From Paenibacillus sp. (lineage in GTDB: Bacteria > Bacillota > Bacilli > Paenibacillales > Paenibacillaceae), in contig JAIRVF010000153.1 in NCBI GenBank assembly GCA_031254035.1, positions 62,001-126,000 on the forward strand: a DNA stretch of 64,000 nt, read 5' to 3'. Position numbers and translations under genes: made by a program. Positions 17,160 through 24,866 of the stretch are shown one piece after another (position 1 is the stretch's first letter; each line of letters starts with the position of its first letter). The notes beneath the pieces are model-generated. The model saw only the letters and a list, made by a program, of their open reading frames with translations. It searched no databases and was not told the DNA's origin.

Positions 17160-17723
17160 ATGAATGATAAAGAGTTACTTCCATGGCTTGAAAAAGCGAC
17201 GTTGGGCGATGAGTCGGCCTTTCAGCTTGTCTATCAGGCGACTCACCAAGACGTTTATCGGACAGTTGGATTTCTCGTCTACAAGAAACAGGACATTGAG
17301 GATATCGTGAATGAAGTTTACATGCGCATGTGGCGGTCGTTTCACAAGTACGACCCGAACCGGCCGTTCCGGTTTTGGCTGCACGGGATAACTATCCGTC
17401 TTGTCCAGGATTGGAAAAGAAAGGCTTGGCGGCGAATTCGCCTCTTAGAGCGAAACCGCCAGATGACTTGCGAACAGTTCGACTGGACGGACAAAGCTAT
17501 TCTGCAGTTTGAAATGCAGCATGAACTGTTCAGCATTGTCCGCCAGTTGTCGTACAAACTACGTGTGGTCGTCATCCTGCGCTATTTTCACGACTATGCG
17601 CTGGAAGAAATTGCAGACATTCTGCAGATCCCCGTAGGTACAGTGAAATCCAGGCATCATCTGGCACTGAAAGAACTTCGGAAACGATTCGAAATGACGG
17701 GAGGTAAAGCGTATGTCAATTGA
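17160..17723 (+). CDS. ECF sigma factor
   Basis: A 187-residue sigma factor. Region 2 spans about residues 18-85 (YKKQDIEDIVNEVYMRMWRSF) and region 4 about 120-178 (LSYKLRVVVILRYFHDYALEEIADIL with helix-turn-helix PVGTVKSRHHLALKELRK). The gene overlaps the next by 11 bases, so translational coupling with the putative anti-sigma factor is likely. A strong GGAGGGG site precedes the ATG. The regulon is not known; the candidate autoregulatory promoter at 17101 differs from the SigV-type sites in its -10. Confidence 0.85.
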   Translation: MNDKELLPWLEKATLGDESAFQLVYQATHQDVYRTVGFLVYKKQDIEDIVNEVYMRMWRSFHKYDPNRPFRFWLHGITIRLVQDWKRKAWRRIRLLERNRQMTCEQFDWTDKAILQFEMQHELFSIVRQLSYKLRVVVILRYFHDYALEEIADILQIPVGTVKSRHHLALKELRKRFEMTGGKAYVN

Positions 17724-18216
17724 CAAGGAATTGCGTGAAGAGCTTCACCAGGTGGCAGATTCGCTGCACAGCCCGCCCGAGTTGTATGGACGTGTCCGAA
17801 AGTCCTATCAACACTATTTGAACGAAAAGAGAGGTAGATTTCCCATGAAAAAACGCATACTCGCAGGTATTGTCGCAGTAGCAATCCTGATTCCGTCTGC
17901 CGTATTTGCTTCTGCCTATCTAGCCGATGATATATTCGGTTCTTCGAAAACCATTGAACAAAAAGGCGGTACAAAAGAAGATTATCAAGGGATTGAAGAA
18001 TTCCTTCAGGCAGCCAAAGGCAAGCTCACGGAAGACGAATTCAAGGAGTATATGGAGCTGACCAAGCAGTTGATGCAATTAAAGTTGAAGATCACCGATG
18101 AAAAGGGCATCCCACATGAGGAGAAGCTGACCAAAGAAGAGCAGCAGCAGTGGGAGCAGCTCTCCTCGAAGCTAGTCCCGTACTTCGAGAAGATTAAAGG
18201 AACTGCCAAGCCGTAA
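17713..18216 (+). CDS. Membrane-anchored putative anti-sigma factor (DUF3600-like)
   Basis: A 167-residue protein. Residues 1-45 are cytoplasmic and charged, residues about 46-68 (ILAGIVAVAILIPSAVFASAYL) form one membrane segment, and the outer part of about 100 residues is helical and Lys/Glu-rich. This topology and the 11-base overlap with an ECF sigma gene point to the cognate anti-sigma factor. The extracytoplasmic part resembles DUF3600 proteins that accompany ECF sigma factors in Bacilli; that family call is from memory of the family and tentative. A weak hairpin follows. Confidence 0.65.
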   Translation: MSIDKELREELHQVADSLHSPPELYGRVRKSYQHYLNEKRGRFPMKKRILAGIVAVAILIPSAVFASAYLADDIFGSSKTIEQKGGTKEDYQGIEEFLQAAKGKLTEDEFKEYMELTKQLMQLKLKITDEKGIPHEEKLTKEEQQQWEQLSSKLVPYFEKIKGTAKP

Positions 18217-18230
18217 GAAAATGAAGCAGA

Positions 18231-18262
18231 GACCCATCCGATGCGGATTGGGTCCCTTATAT
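18231..18262 (+). terminator. Weak terminator after the anti-sigma gene
   Basis: GACCCATCCG pairs with CGGATTGGGTC (one bulged T) around ATG; the following tract is only moderately T-rich. Confidence 0.5.
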
Positions 18263-18327
18263 TCTTTCTTCCCCAAACGCGGCTACATAGGCTGCTTCAA
18301 TTCATGAAATGAATGAAAAATGAAAAA

Positions 18328-18356
18328 GGCGGGGCAGGATGGATTCCTGCTCCGCC
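18328..18356 (-). terminator. Terminator of the chemoreceptor gene
   Basis: GGCGGGGCAGGA/TCCTGCTCCGCC with a 5-base loop; on the minus strand a run of five T follows. Confidence 0.8.
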
Positions 18357-18370
18357 TTGCTAATTATGAA

Positions 18371-20425
18371 TTAAAGTTTATAACGAGCTATCATTTGACT
18401 AAGCGTTTGTGCCATCTCATTCAACTGATCCGCATTTTTTACCAATGCAGCCATATCCGTCAACTGGCGATCCGCAAACTTCACCAGATTCACGGCATGC
18501 TCCGTGTTCTTTTTGGCGATGAGCGCGATTTCATTCACAGAAGCCAGCACTTCTTCGGATCCGGCGGACATTTCCTCCGTTACAGCCGAGGTATCTTGGA
18601 TTTGAGCCGACATTTCCGTAATATCCGTTAAAATGCGCTCGATTGTTTCGCCTGAATGTTGTACTTTATTCCTGCCGTCCACGACATTATTTCGAACAAG
18701 TTCCATTGATTTCACGGTTTGACTGACATCATATTTGGTTTCTTCAATCAATTGGGCGATCTCATGTGCCGATGCAGCCGAACGCTCCGCCAGCTTTCGT
18801 ACCTCATGAGCGACTACGGCAAAACCTTTGCCTTGCTCGCCAGCGCGGGCAGCTTCAATGGCGGCATTCAGGGCTAGCAGGTTGGTTTGCGAAGCAATCT
18901 GGGTAATGACATCGACGATGTGAGCCATCTGTTCGGAACGTTCATCCAGATTTTGAACCATTTTTCTCGAATCCCGCACGGATTGGGTGATAGGATCCAT
19001 TTGGTGAACGGCTTCCTGGAGCAGCATATTGCCATGATTGGCTTCGTTGGCTGTCCCCAATGACGTTTCTGAGATACTGGCTGCGCTTTCTGCAATATGT
19101 TGAATGCCAGTTGCCATTTCTTCCATCGCTTTCGAACTCTCTTCCGTACCCCGCATTTGCGTCTCGGCACCGGCTGCGACGATTTTGACGATGGAGTCGA
19201 CTTCATGAATTTGCCGCGTGCTTTCAGCGGTATGCTTGGACAACTGCTCGGATGAAAATGCAAGTGTCTTTGCGGCGTTTTGCACTTCACCAACTAATTG
19301 GCGCATCGAATCCTGCATCGCTTGTAGCGTTTGGCCTAGGATGCCGATCTCATCCTTTTTACGTATGACAGAGACAGGAACTTCGCCCGTAAAATCGCCA
19401 GCGCTGATTTCCTTCAGCTTGCTAACGACAATCTGGATCGGCTTCGTAATGCTTGACGCTAACCCAACCGCCAGAAGAATGGACAGCAAGGCGCATATTG
19501 AGCTGGTAATGAAATTGAGACGTCCGAGCTTACTCGCTCCGGAGGTTAATTCACTTTCTTCAATAAGGGCTATATATTTCCATCCGGAGATCTTAGACGA
19601 GAATAAATTCGCTATGTAATCCTTGTTATCTAGATTTATTCTGAAATGATCCGTCGATTTATTTTTAACATCAGCGAGTTCAGGCATGCCGAGGTCAGCA
19701 ATATTTTTGGAGATTAGCTCCGGCTTCTGCGGATGGGCAAGAATCGTTCCGTCGTTGGTAAGCAGTACGACATACCCTGTCGACTTTATATTGATGCTTT
19801 TGAGCTGCTCCGCCAGCTTGCCCAGGGTCGTATCCAGTCCGATCACGCCGATGGCTTTACCATTTTGATCCTTGACGGCCTTCACGCTGCTCATATGCAG
19901 TTCGCCTGTCACCGAATCTATATACGGCTCGGTTAGGATTACTTCATCGGGTTTGTCGAGCGCATCTTTATACCAAGGACGGGTTCGCGGATCGTATTTG
20001 GCAGCCATTTCTTTCTCTGGCCATTGAACATAACCCCCGTTACTTGTGCCCATAAACGCGGAGGACGTATTGGGATGCGCTTTGGCGAAGCGTTCGAAGT
20101 CCACAAAGAGCTTGCTCTCAATTCCGCCATTTTGCGCAAAATGAGATTTTTGTTTTTCCGTTTGGTTCATATAGGTGGTGATAGTGTTGTCCGCTTGATG
20201 GACAATTGGGGTATCGGCAAGGTAGTTTACATTTTCATTCGTCGTATCGAAAAATAAATTCAATCTTTTGTCCACTTGAGAAATTTCATCAGATGTCGTC
20301 ATCACGAATGTATCGGTGATTTCATTTACCATACTTTTTTGGACGATAAAGCCAATGATCGTAATAGGAACCAATATGGTTATCAAAAACGCAAGAATCA
20401 ATCTCATTCGAATACTTTTAAACAT
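18371..20425 (-). CDS. Methyl-accepting chemotaxis protein with dCache-type sensor
   Basis: A 684-residue receptor. Membrane segment 1 lies at about residues 8-29; the extracellular region of about 250 residues has dCache features (DPRTRPWYKDAL, DSVTGELHMSSVKAVKDQNG, GVIGLDTTLGKL). Membrane segment 2 lies at about 286-308, followed by a HAMP domain and the cytoplasmic signalling domain, with the conserved hairpin tip AIEAARAGEQGKGFAVVAHE. Such proteins control the CheA kinase in response to extracellular small molecules, often amino acids or organic acids for dCache domains. GAGGAGG precedes the start. It is monocistronic, with no che genes nearby; the ligand is unknown. Confidence 0.93.
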   Translation of the reverse strand: MFKSIRMRLILAFLITILVPITIIGFIVQKSMVNEITDTFVMTTSDEISQVDKRLNLFFDTTNENVNYLADTPIVHQADNTITTYMNQTEKQKSHFAQNGGIESKLFVDFERFAKAHPNTSSAFMGTSNGGYVQWPEKEMAAKYDPRTRPWYKDALDKPDEVILTEPYIDSVTGELHMSSVKAVKDQNGKAIGVIGLDTTLGKLAEQLKSINIKSTGYVVLLTNDGTILAHPQKPELISKNIADLGMPELADVKNKSTDHFRINLDNKDYIANLFSSKISGWKYIALIEESELTSGASKLGRLNFITSSICALLSILLAVGLASSITKPIQIVVSKLKEISAGDFTGEVPVSVIRKKDEIGILGQTLQAMQDSMRQLVGEVQNAAKTLAFSSEQLSKHTAESTRQIHEVDSIVKIVAAGAETQMRGTEESSKAMEEMATGIQHIAESAASISETSLGTANEANHGNMLLQEAVHQMDPITQSVRDSRKMVQNLDERSEQMAHIVDVITQIASQTNLLALNAAIEAARAGEQGKGFAVVAHEVRKLAERSAASAHEIAQLIEETKYDVSQTVKSMELVRNNVVDGRNKVQHSGETIERILTDITEMSAQIQDTSAVTEEMSAGSEEVLASVNEIALIAKKNTEHAVNLVKFADRQLTDMAALVKNADQLNEMAQTLSQMIARYKL

Positions 20426-20645
20426 TGCTGTTCCTCCTCTATGACGTGAAAGTGAATGATATGATTCGATATTATAAACTATATTTCGACATACCGTTAT
20501 TCTATTTATCGAATAAATATCGATTTTCCATAATATCTTGAACCAAATTGTTCTAAATTGGCTAAATATTTTGGCTCAAAACTGAACTTAGAAATTATGC
20601 GAGGTGGCCGCTACAGTTACGGATCGTTCTTAGGGGGGATGTGCG

Positions 20646-20753
20646 ATGCTGTATTGGACAGGTATTATATTCACAACGATTTGGGGCTATACTGGACGGT
20701 GTGTAAGAACTAATTTCAGTATAGAGCTTTCATATAAACGCAGAATTAAGTGA
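20646..20753 (+). CDS. Possible 35-codon leader ORF before ridA
   Basis: An ATG preceded nine bases upstream by GGGGGG opens a 35-residue frame (MLYWTGIIFTTIWGYTGR...) that stops 13 bases before the ridA start. It is unrecognised. It contains the repeated motif at 20705. It could be a leader peptide, a remnant or chance. Confidence 0.25.
   Translation: MLYWTGIIFTTIWGYTGRCVRTNFSIELSYKRRIK
20705..20727 (+). repeat. 23-base motif, copy 2 (copy 1 at 7428-7451)
   Basis: AAGAACTAATTTCAGTATAG then AGC; 22 of 24 aligned positions match copy 1. The TATACTG just upstream and CAGTATA within it form an inverted repeat. Confidence 0.45.
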
Positions 20754-20766
20754 AGGAGAGAAAAAC

Positions 20767-21150
20767 ATGACAAGACAAGAGAGACTTACGATTGCAACGA
20801 GCGAAGCGCCTGAAGCCATCGGGCCTTATTCCCAAGCAATCCAGATCGGAAACATCCTGATCACATCCGGGCAACTCGGCATGGATACAGCAGGTGAATT
20901 TCCTAAAACCGTAGCAGAACAAACCGAACGTTCGCTGCTTAATGTAAGGGTCATTCTAGAGTCCGCCGGTTTCGGAATGGATAATATCATTAAAACGACG
21001 ATATTTTTGCAGGACATGGATGATTTTCAGAAGGTCAATGAGGTTTATGCGACGTTTTTTGCTGAGCCTTATCCGGCACGCAGCGCGGTACAGGTAGCTA
21101 AGCTGCCGAAAGGCGGCCTTGTTGAGATTGAAGTTATTGCAGTGAAATAA
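20767..21150 (+). CDS. ridA: RidA family enamine/imine deaminase
   Basis: A 127-residue YjgF/YER057c/UK114 protein of normal family length. IGPYSQAIQIGNILITSGQ is the family's first conserved block, and RSAVQVAKLPKGGLVEIEVIAV at the C-terminus includes the catalytic Arg. RidA hydrolyses reactive 2-aminoacrylate and related enamines formed by PLP enzymes and works as a cytoplasmic trimer. GAAGGAGAG precedes the ATG and a perfect terminator follows, so it is probably monocistronic. Confidence 0.95.
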   Translation: MTRQERLTIATSEAPEAIGPYSQAIQIGNILITSGQLGMDTAGEFPKTVAEQTERSLLNVRVILESAGFGMDNIIKTTIFLQDMDDFQKVNEVYATFFAEPYPARSAVQVAKLPKGGLVEIEVIAVK

Positions 21151-21169
21151 AGGTCTGAAGGTACAGCTT

Positions 21170-21200
21170 AAGCCCGACATGGTCGGGCTTTTCTTTTTCT
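21170..21200 (+). terminator. Terminator after ridA
   Basis: Perfect 9-base stem AAGCCCGAC/GTCGGGCTT followed by TTCTTTTTC. Confidence 0.85.
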
Positions 21201-21327
21201 AATCCCATTAGAGCTTAGGTTGAAGCGGTACGGTTTTGTGGATAAACTAGATGTAGGCGGGAATATGAACATGGGGATCATACGCTGATAAAGGTTCCAA
21301 AAAACGGCACAGAAAAGAGAGAGACTT

Positions 21328-21795
21328 ATGAGTTTGCACATCAGAGAAATTAACCAAGATAATTGGCGGGACGTCGCCGCATTGTCCGTTGCCCCGGATC
21401 AGCAGCGCTTTATTGAAAGCAACGCATTTTCCATGGCGGAGTGCTTTTACGAGAAAAATGCCGTATCCGTGGCCATGTACGACGATGACACCATGATCGG
21501 ATTTGCCATGTACGGCTGGCCGGCAGCCGAGGATCAAAGCGCTTGGCTGGACCGATTTATGGTTGACCGCGGTTGTCAGGGAAAAGGCTACGCCAAACGT
21601 TTTTTGCTATTGATGATCCGTTATATTGAACAGCAATACGACTGCAAGAAAATCAACCTAAGCATCCATCCCGACAATGCCCATGCCCAGCAATTATACG
21701 AGTCTATGGGGTTCCGCTTGAACGGACAAATCGATAAGGAAGGAGCCGTTCATGGTTTGGTGATGGAACTTGATTTGAACCTATCTATTCTTTAG
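21328..21795 (+). CDS. GNAT acetyltransferase, SpeG/BltD (polyamine)-like
   Basis: A 155-residue GNAT enzyme. The N-terminus (LHIREINQDNWRDVAALSV, then QQRFIESNAFSMAECFYE) resembles spermine/spermidine acetyltransferases of the BltD type; DRFMVDRGCQGKGYAKRFL contains the acetyl-CoA pyrophosphate loop (Q-x-x-G-x-G/A type), and NAHAQQLYESMGF is the usual C-terminal motif. It would transfer acetyl groups from acetyl-CoA to a small amine in the cytoplasm; polyamines are the best guess. AGAGAGAG precedes the ATG. Monocistronic, with its own terminator. Confidence 0.82.
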   Translation: MSLHIREINQDNWRDVAALSVAPDQQRFIESNAFSMAECFYEKNAVSVAMYDDDTMIGFAMYGWPAAEDQSAWLDRFMVDRGCQGKGYAKRFLLLMIRYIEQQYDCKKINLSIHPDNAHAQQLYESMGFRLNGQIDKEGAVHGLVMELDLNLSIL

Positions 21796-21811
21796 TTCAA
21801 CTTATAAATCT

Positions 21812-21850
21812 AAAACGGAGCCTGCAAGAGCGGGCTCCGTTTTCTTTTTT
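21812..21850 (+). terminator. Terminator after the GNAT gene
   Basis: AAAACGGAGCC/GGCTCCGTTTT with a short loop and a T-rich tail. It can also act for the convergent gene. Confidence 0.8.
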
Positions 21851-21875
21851 CTCTAAAACTTTTTCATATCTCCTA

Positions 21876-22706
21876 TTAATCGATGAACAATGAAGCAGGA
21901 ACTTTGGCGTCCCAAGTATCTGGCTGCTGAAGACCCAAAGCATACGCCGCAATCGCTGCGGTATCCACGATGAACATCTCCGGCAAAACTGTACCGGGAG
22001 CAACCCCAGGGCCAACGCATCCCCAGAACACATTTTTGTCCATCGGATGATCGCTGCCGTGGTCGTAACGGTCACCACCGCCGCCACCATGGTCGGTAAG
22101 CAAAATGACAAGGCTATCTTCCAGCATCCCATTTTTTTCGATGGAACGGAGCACACGTCCGAACAATTCGTCCATTCTTGTAATAGCTTCCAAATATTCT
22201 GGTGAATCCGGACCATAACCGTATTTATGCCCGGAATGATCCGGCTCATCCAGCTGCATGAACAGCAGCTTAACATCGCTGTTATTTTCCAAATACGACT
22301 CAATGGCGCTTACGAGTTCAGGTTCTGGAAAGGACTCCTTATGTATGCCAATCTCTTCTTCAATAATCCCGCTGTTAATCGGCGTCCAGGTCGAAAAGGC
22401 TGCGAGCTTTGCTTCCGGCCAAGCTTCCCGCGCTAGTCGAAGTATAGATGGATAGGGGGAATCTGCTGGGAATGTTCCGCTTGCCGCCACGTTATTATTT
22501 AATTGGTGTTTTTCCGGTACGACCCCATGCATAATGGAACCCCAGCACTCCGCGCTGATGGTTGGAGACTGTGCTTGGGCGTGATAAGTAACGGCACCAT
22601 TTTTCAAAAAAGCATCGATATTCGGTGTCGGTGTATGTTGAATGAAGTTTCCGGCCCCGTCCATACCTAGAATGAACACTCGCTGAATCGTTTTCGGATT
22701 ACCCAT
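21876..22706 (-). CDS. Alkaline-phosphatase-fold phosphodiesterase/phosphatase
   Basis: A 276-residue enzyme of the alkaline phosphatase superfamily, type I phosphodiesterase/nucleotide pyrophosphatase-like. Metal and catalytic motifs are visible: ILGMDGAG (first metal Asp), SPTISAECWG (Thr nucleophile), LDEPDHSGHKYG (Asp and His), TDHGGGGGDRYDHG (Asp-His and a further His). No signal peptide is present, so it is probably cytoplasmic. It lies convergent to the GNAT gene and divergent from the importer operon starting at 22924; a link to the imported sugar is possible but unproven. Confidence 0.85.
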   Translation of the reverse strand: MGNPKTIQRVFILGMDGAGNFIQHTPTPNIDAFLKNGAVTYHAQAQSPTISAECWGSIMHGVVPEKHQLNNNVAASGTFPADSPYPSILRLAREAWPEAKLAAFSTWTPINSGIIEEEIGIHKESFPEPELVSAIESYLENNSDVKLLFMQLDEPDHSGHKYGYGPDSPEYLEAITRMDELFGRVLRSIEKNGMLEDSLVILLTDHGGGGGDRYDHGSDHPMDKNVFWGCVGPGVAPGTVLPEMFIVDTAAIAAYALGLQQPDTWDAKVPASLFID

Positions 22707-22885
22707 GATACTAAAACCTCCCTAACATGATGAAAGATGAAATCTTATGATGCCCCCCTAGCATAATGAGTCTGATGATAGCTGTCAATCCTTGCCGGAA
22801 AATTGTTTGAAAGAAGTCATGAACGTGGCATTGGAAAGTCATCATGATAGTGGTCCAGCTATTTGCTGCGTTTTAAAATTAATGT

Positions 22886-22899
22886 TGTAAGGGTTTACA
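22886..22899. promoter_or_regulatory. Catabolite (cre-like) operator before importer 1
   Basis: TGTAAGGGTTTACA matches 13 of 14 positions of the CcpA cre consensus TGWAANCGNTNWCA. It lies 24 bases upstream of the first permease start. Confidence 0.55.
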
Positions 22900-22923
22900 T
22901 GACGGGAATGAAGGGGCTGGAAC

Positions 22924-23850
22924 ATGGGGAAATTATCGCATTTTAGGAGAAGTCTCAAAAAGTACAAGTGGCTGCTGCTCATGACATTGCCTGGGATTGT
23001 CTATCTATTCATCAACAACTATATTCCGATGTATGGTGTAATTTTGGCTTTCAAAAACTACAACTTCGTAGACGGCATATGGGGCAGCGCTTGGGCGGGG
23101 TTGGACAATTTTAAATTCTTGTTTAACTCACAGGATGCGTACATCATTACTCGTAATACATTTCTGTACAATATTGTATTTATATTACTGAATTTGGTTC
23201 TTTCCGTATTTGTCGCACTTATGATCAATGAAATCAAGGATAAGGTGATCAGCCGATTTTATCAAAGCACGTTTTTGCTGCCGCATATCATCTCGATGGT
23301 TGTGGTTGCATATCTGGTCTACAGTTTTTTAAACGCGGACAGCGGGCTTGTGAACAGGCTGCTCATCAAATGGTTTGGCTCTGAAGGCATCTCGTGGTAT
23401 GGGGAGCCGGATTATTGGCCTTATATTTTGGTTATCGTCAATGCTTGGAAAAACGTCGGATATCTGTCCATCATTTATTTTGCATCCATTATCGGCATCG
23501 ACAAGGAATACTATGAAGCCGCCACGATCGATGGCGCAAGCAAATGGAAACAGATGACCCGAATTACGATTCCGCTGATCCTGCCGATCATTACGACCAT
23601 GACTTTGCTAGCTGTAAGCGGCATTCTCCGTTCGGACTTCGGTTTATTCTATCAGGTTCCGATGAACACGGGTGCGCTGATTCCGACGACGAATACCATC
23701 GATACCTTTGTTTATCGTGCTATGATCCAATCAGGGGATATCGGCATGTCAACAGCGGCAGGGTTCTATCAATCCGTTGTTTGTTTCGTGCTCATTCTGG
23801 TCGCGAATACTGCAGTCAGACGCATCAACAAACGGGACGCATTATTTTAA
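22924..23850 (+). CDS. Sugar ABC transporter permease 1 (LplB-like)
   Basis: A 308-residue inner-membrane permease with about six membrane segments. It has the LplB/YteP-type N-terminus (YKWLLLMTLPGIVYLFINNYIPMYG) and the EAA motif YYEAATIDGASKWKQMTRITIPLI, which contacts the ATPase. It forms a heterodimer with the permease at 23873. First gene of a permease-permease-binding protein operon, followed by a sensor kinase/regulator pair; no ATPase gene is present, so a shared MsmX-type ATPase is expected. Oligosaccharide import is the family role; the sugar is unknown. Confidence 0.93.
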   Translation: MGKLSHFRRSLKKYKWLLLMTLPGIVYLFINNYIPMYGVILAFKNYNFVDGIWGSAWAGLDNFKFLFNSQDAYIITRNTFLYNIVFILLNLVLSVFVALMINEIKDKVISRFYQSTFLLPHIISMVVVAYLVYSFLNADSGLVNRLLIKWFGSEGISWYGEPDYWPYILVIVNAWKNVGYLSIIYFASIIGIDKEYYEAATIDGASKWKQMTRITIPLILPIITTMTLLAVSGILRSDFGLFYQVPMNTGALIPTTNTIDTFVYRAMIQSGDIGMSTAAGFYQSVVCFVLILVANTAVRRINKRDALF

Positions 23851-23872
23851 ACCGGGGGAAGGAGAAGAGGCA

Positions 23873-24772
23873 GTGAAGAAATTAAAATTGACGAAGTATA
23901 TTGGTCCATCCCTAATCCATTTGTTTTTCTGGTTGTTTACGATCGCGTCATTGGTGCCGTTCATCCTGGTTTTTATGGTGTCGATCTCTAGTGAGGATTC
24001 TATCCTTCAGAACGGATATTCCTTGTTCCCGAGCCATATCAGCTTTTCGGCCTATCAATTTTTATTTAATGATTTCTCGGAAATCGCCAAAGCTTACGGG
24101 GTTACGATTGTGACTACACTTGTCGGTACGGTGGTAAGTCTGTTGATCACGGCTTTGTTTGCATACCCGCTGTCCAGACCCGATTTGCCGTTTCGGCGCA
24201 CGCTTTCCTTTTATATCTTTTTCACGATGTTGTTTGGCGGCGGAATGGTACCTTGGTACATCACCTATGTCAATATGTTTGATTTAAAAAATACGATTCT
24301 GGCGATGATTATTCCGAATTTGCTGTTAAGTGCTTTTAACGTGCTTTTGATGCGGACCTTTTTCGCCACAAGCATTCCGGACTCCATCGTTGAATCCGCA
24401 ACGATTGACGGTGCAAGCGAGCTGAAAATATTTTTCAGCATTGTCGTTCCGCTTTCCCTGCCGATTATGGCGACCATTGGCCTGTTCAACACGCTGGCCT
24501 ATTGGAATGATTGGTACAATTGCATGCTGTTCATTGATAAACCGGAGCTATATAATATCCAGTACCTCATGACCAAGACGCTGACGAACATTCAGTATTT
24601 GCTGATGAAATCCAGCAGCTCGGCCCAGGTCGGGGACCTACTCGCCAAAATGCCGAGGGAAACTGTCCGCATGGCGCTTGCGATCGTCGGGATTGCCCCA
24701 TTATTGTTCGCTTACCCGTTTTTTCAAAAGTATTATATCAGCGGAATTACAAGCGGTGCGGTGAAAGGCTAA
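23873..24772 (+). CDS. Sugar ABC transporter permease 2 (YtcP-like)
   Basis: A 299-residue permease starting at a GTG with AAGGAG upstream; a longer frame overlaps the previous gene and is not supported. It has about six membrane segments, starting with FFWLFTIASLVPFILVFMVS, and the EAA motif SIVESATIDGASELKIFFSIVVPL. The C-terminal end (GITSGAVKG) is typical for this family. It lies 22 bases after permease 1 and pairs with it. Confidence 0.93.
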   Translation: MKKLKLTKYIGPSLIHLFFWLFTIASLVPFILVFMVSISSEDSILQNGYSLFPSHISFSAYQFLFNDFSEIAKAYGVTIVTTLVGTVVSLLITALFAYPLSRPDLPFRRTLSFYIFFTMLFGGGMVPWYITYVNMFDLKNTILAMIIPNLLLSAFNVLLMRTFFATSIPDSIVESATIDGASELKIFFSIVVPLSLPIMATIGLFNTLAYWNDWYNCMLFIDKPELYNIQYLMTKTLTNIQYLLMKSSSSAQVGDLLAKMPRETVRMALAIVGIAPLLFAYPFFQKYYISGITSGAVKG

Positions 24773-24866
24773 ACCAGCGGCTTTTAAAGGAGGTGGGGCT
24801 GGCGAGTTGATTGCAACTCCAATGAAGCTTGCCCAAGATATAATTTGAGAGGAGAACGACGAAAAC

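Larger units (their letters stand above)
20426..20766. other. Divergent region between chemoreceptor and ridA
   Basis: AT-rich. It contains a perfect palindrome ATTTAT-CGA-ATAAAT at 20504-20518, a possible small frame at 20646-20753, an inverted repeat CTATACTG/CAGTATAG and copy 2 of a 23-24-base motif (20705-20727). No clear sigma-A promoter was identified. Confidence 0.4.

Noticed and set aside
18371..20425. Chemotaxis operon
   Set aside because: The chemoreceptor gene stands alone between terminators, with no che genes.
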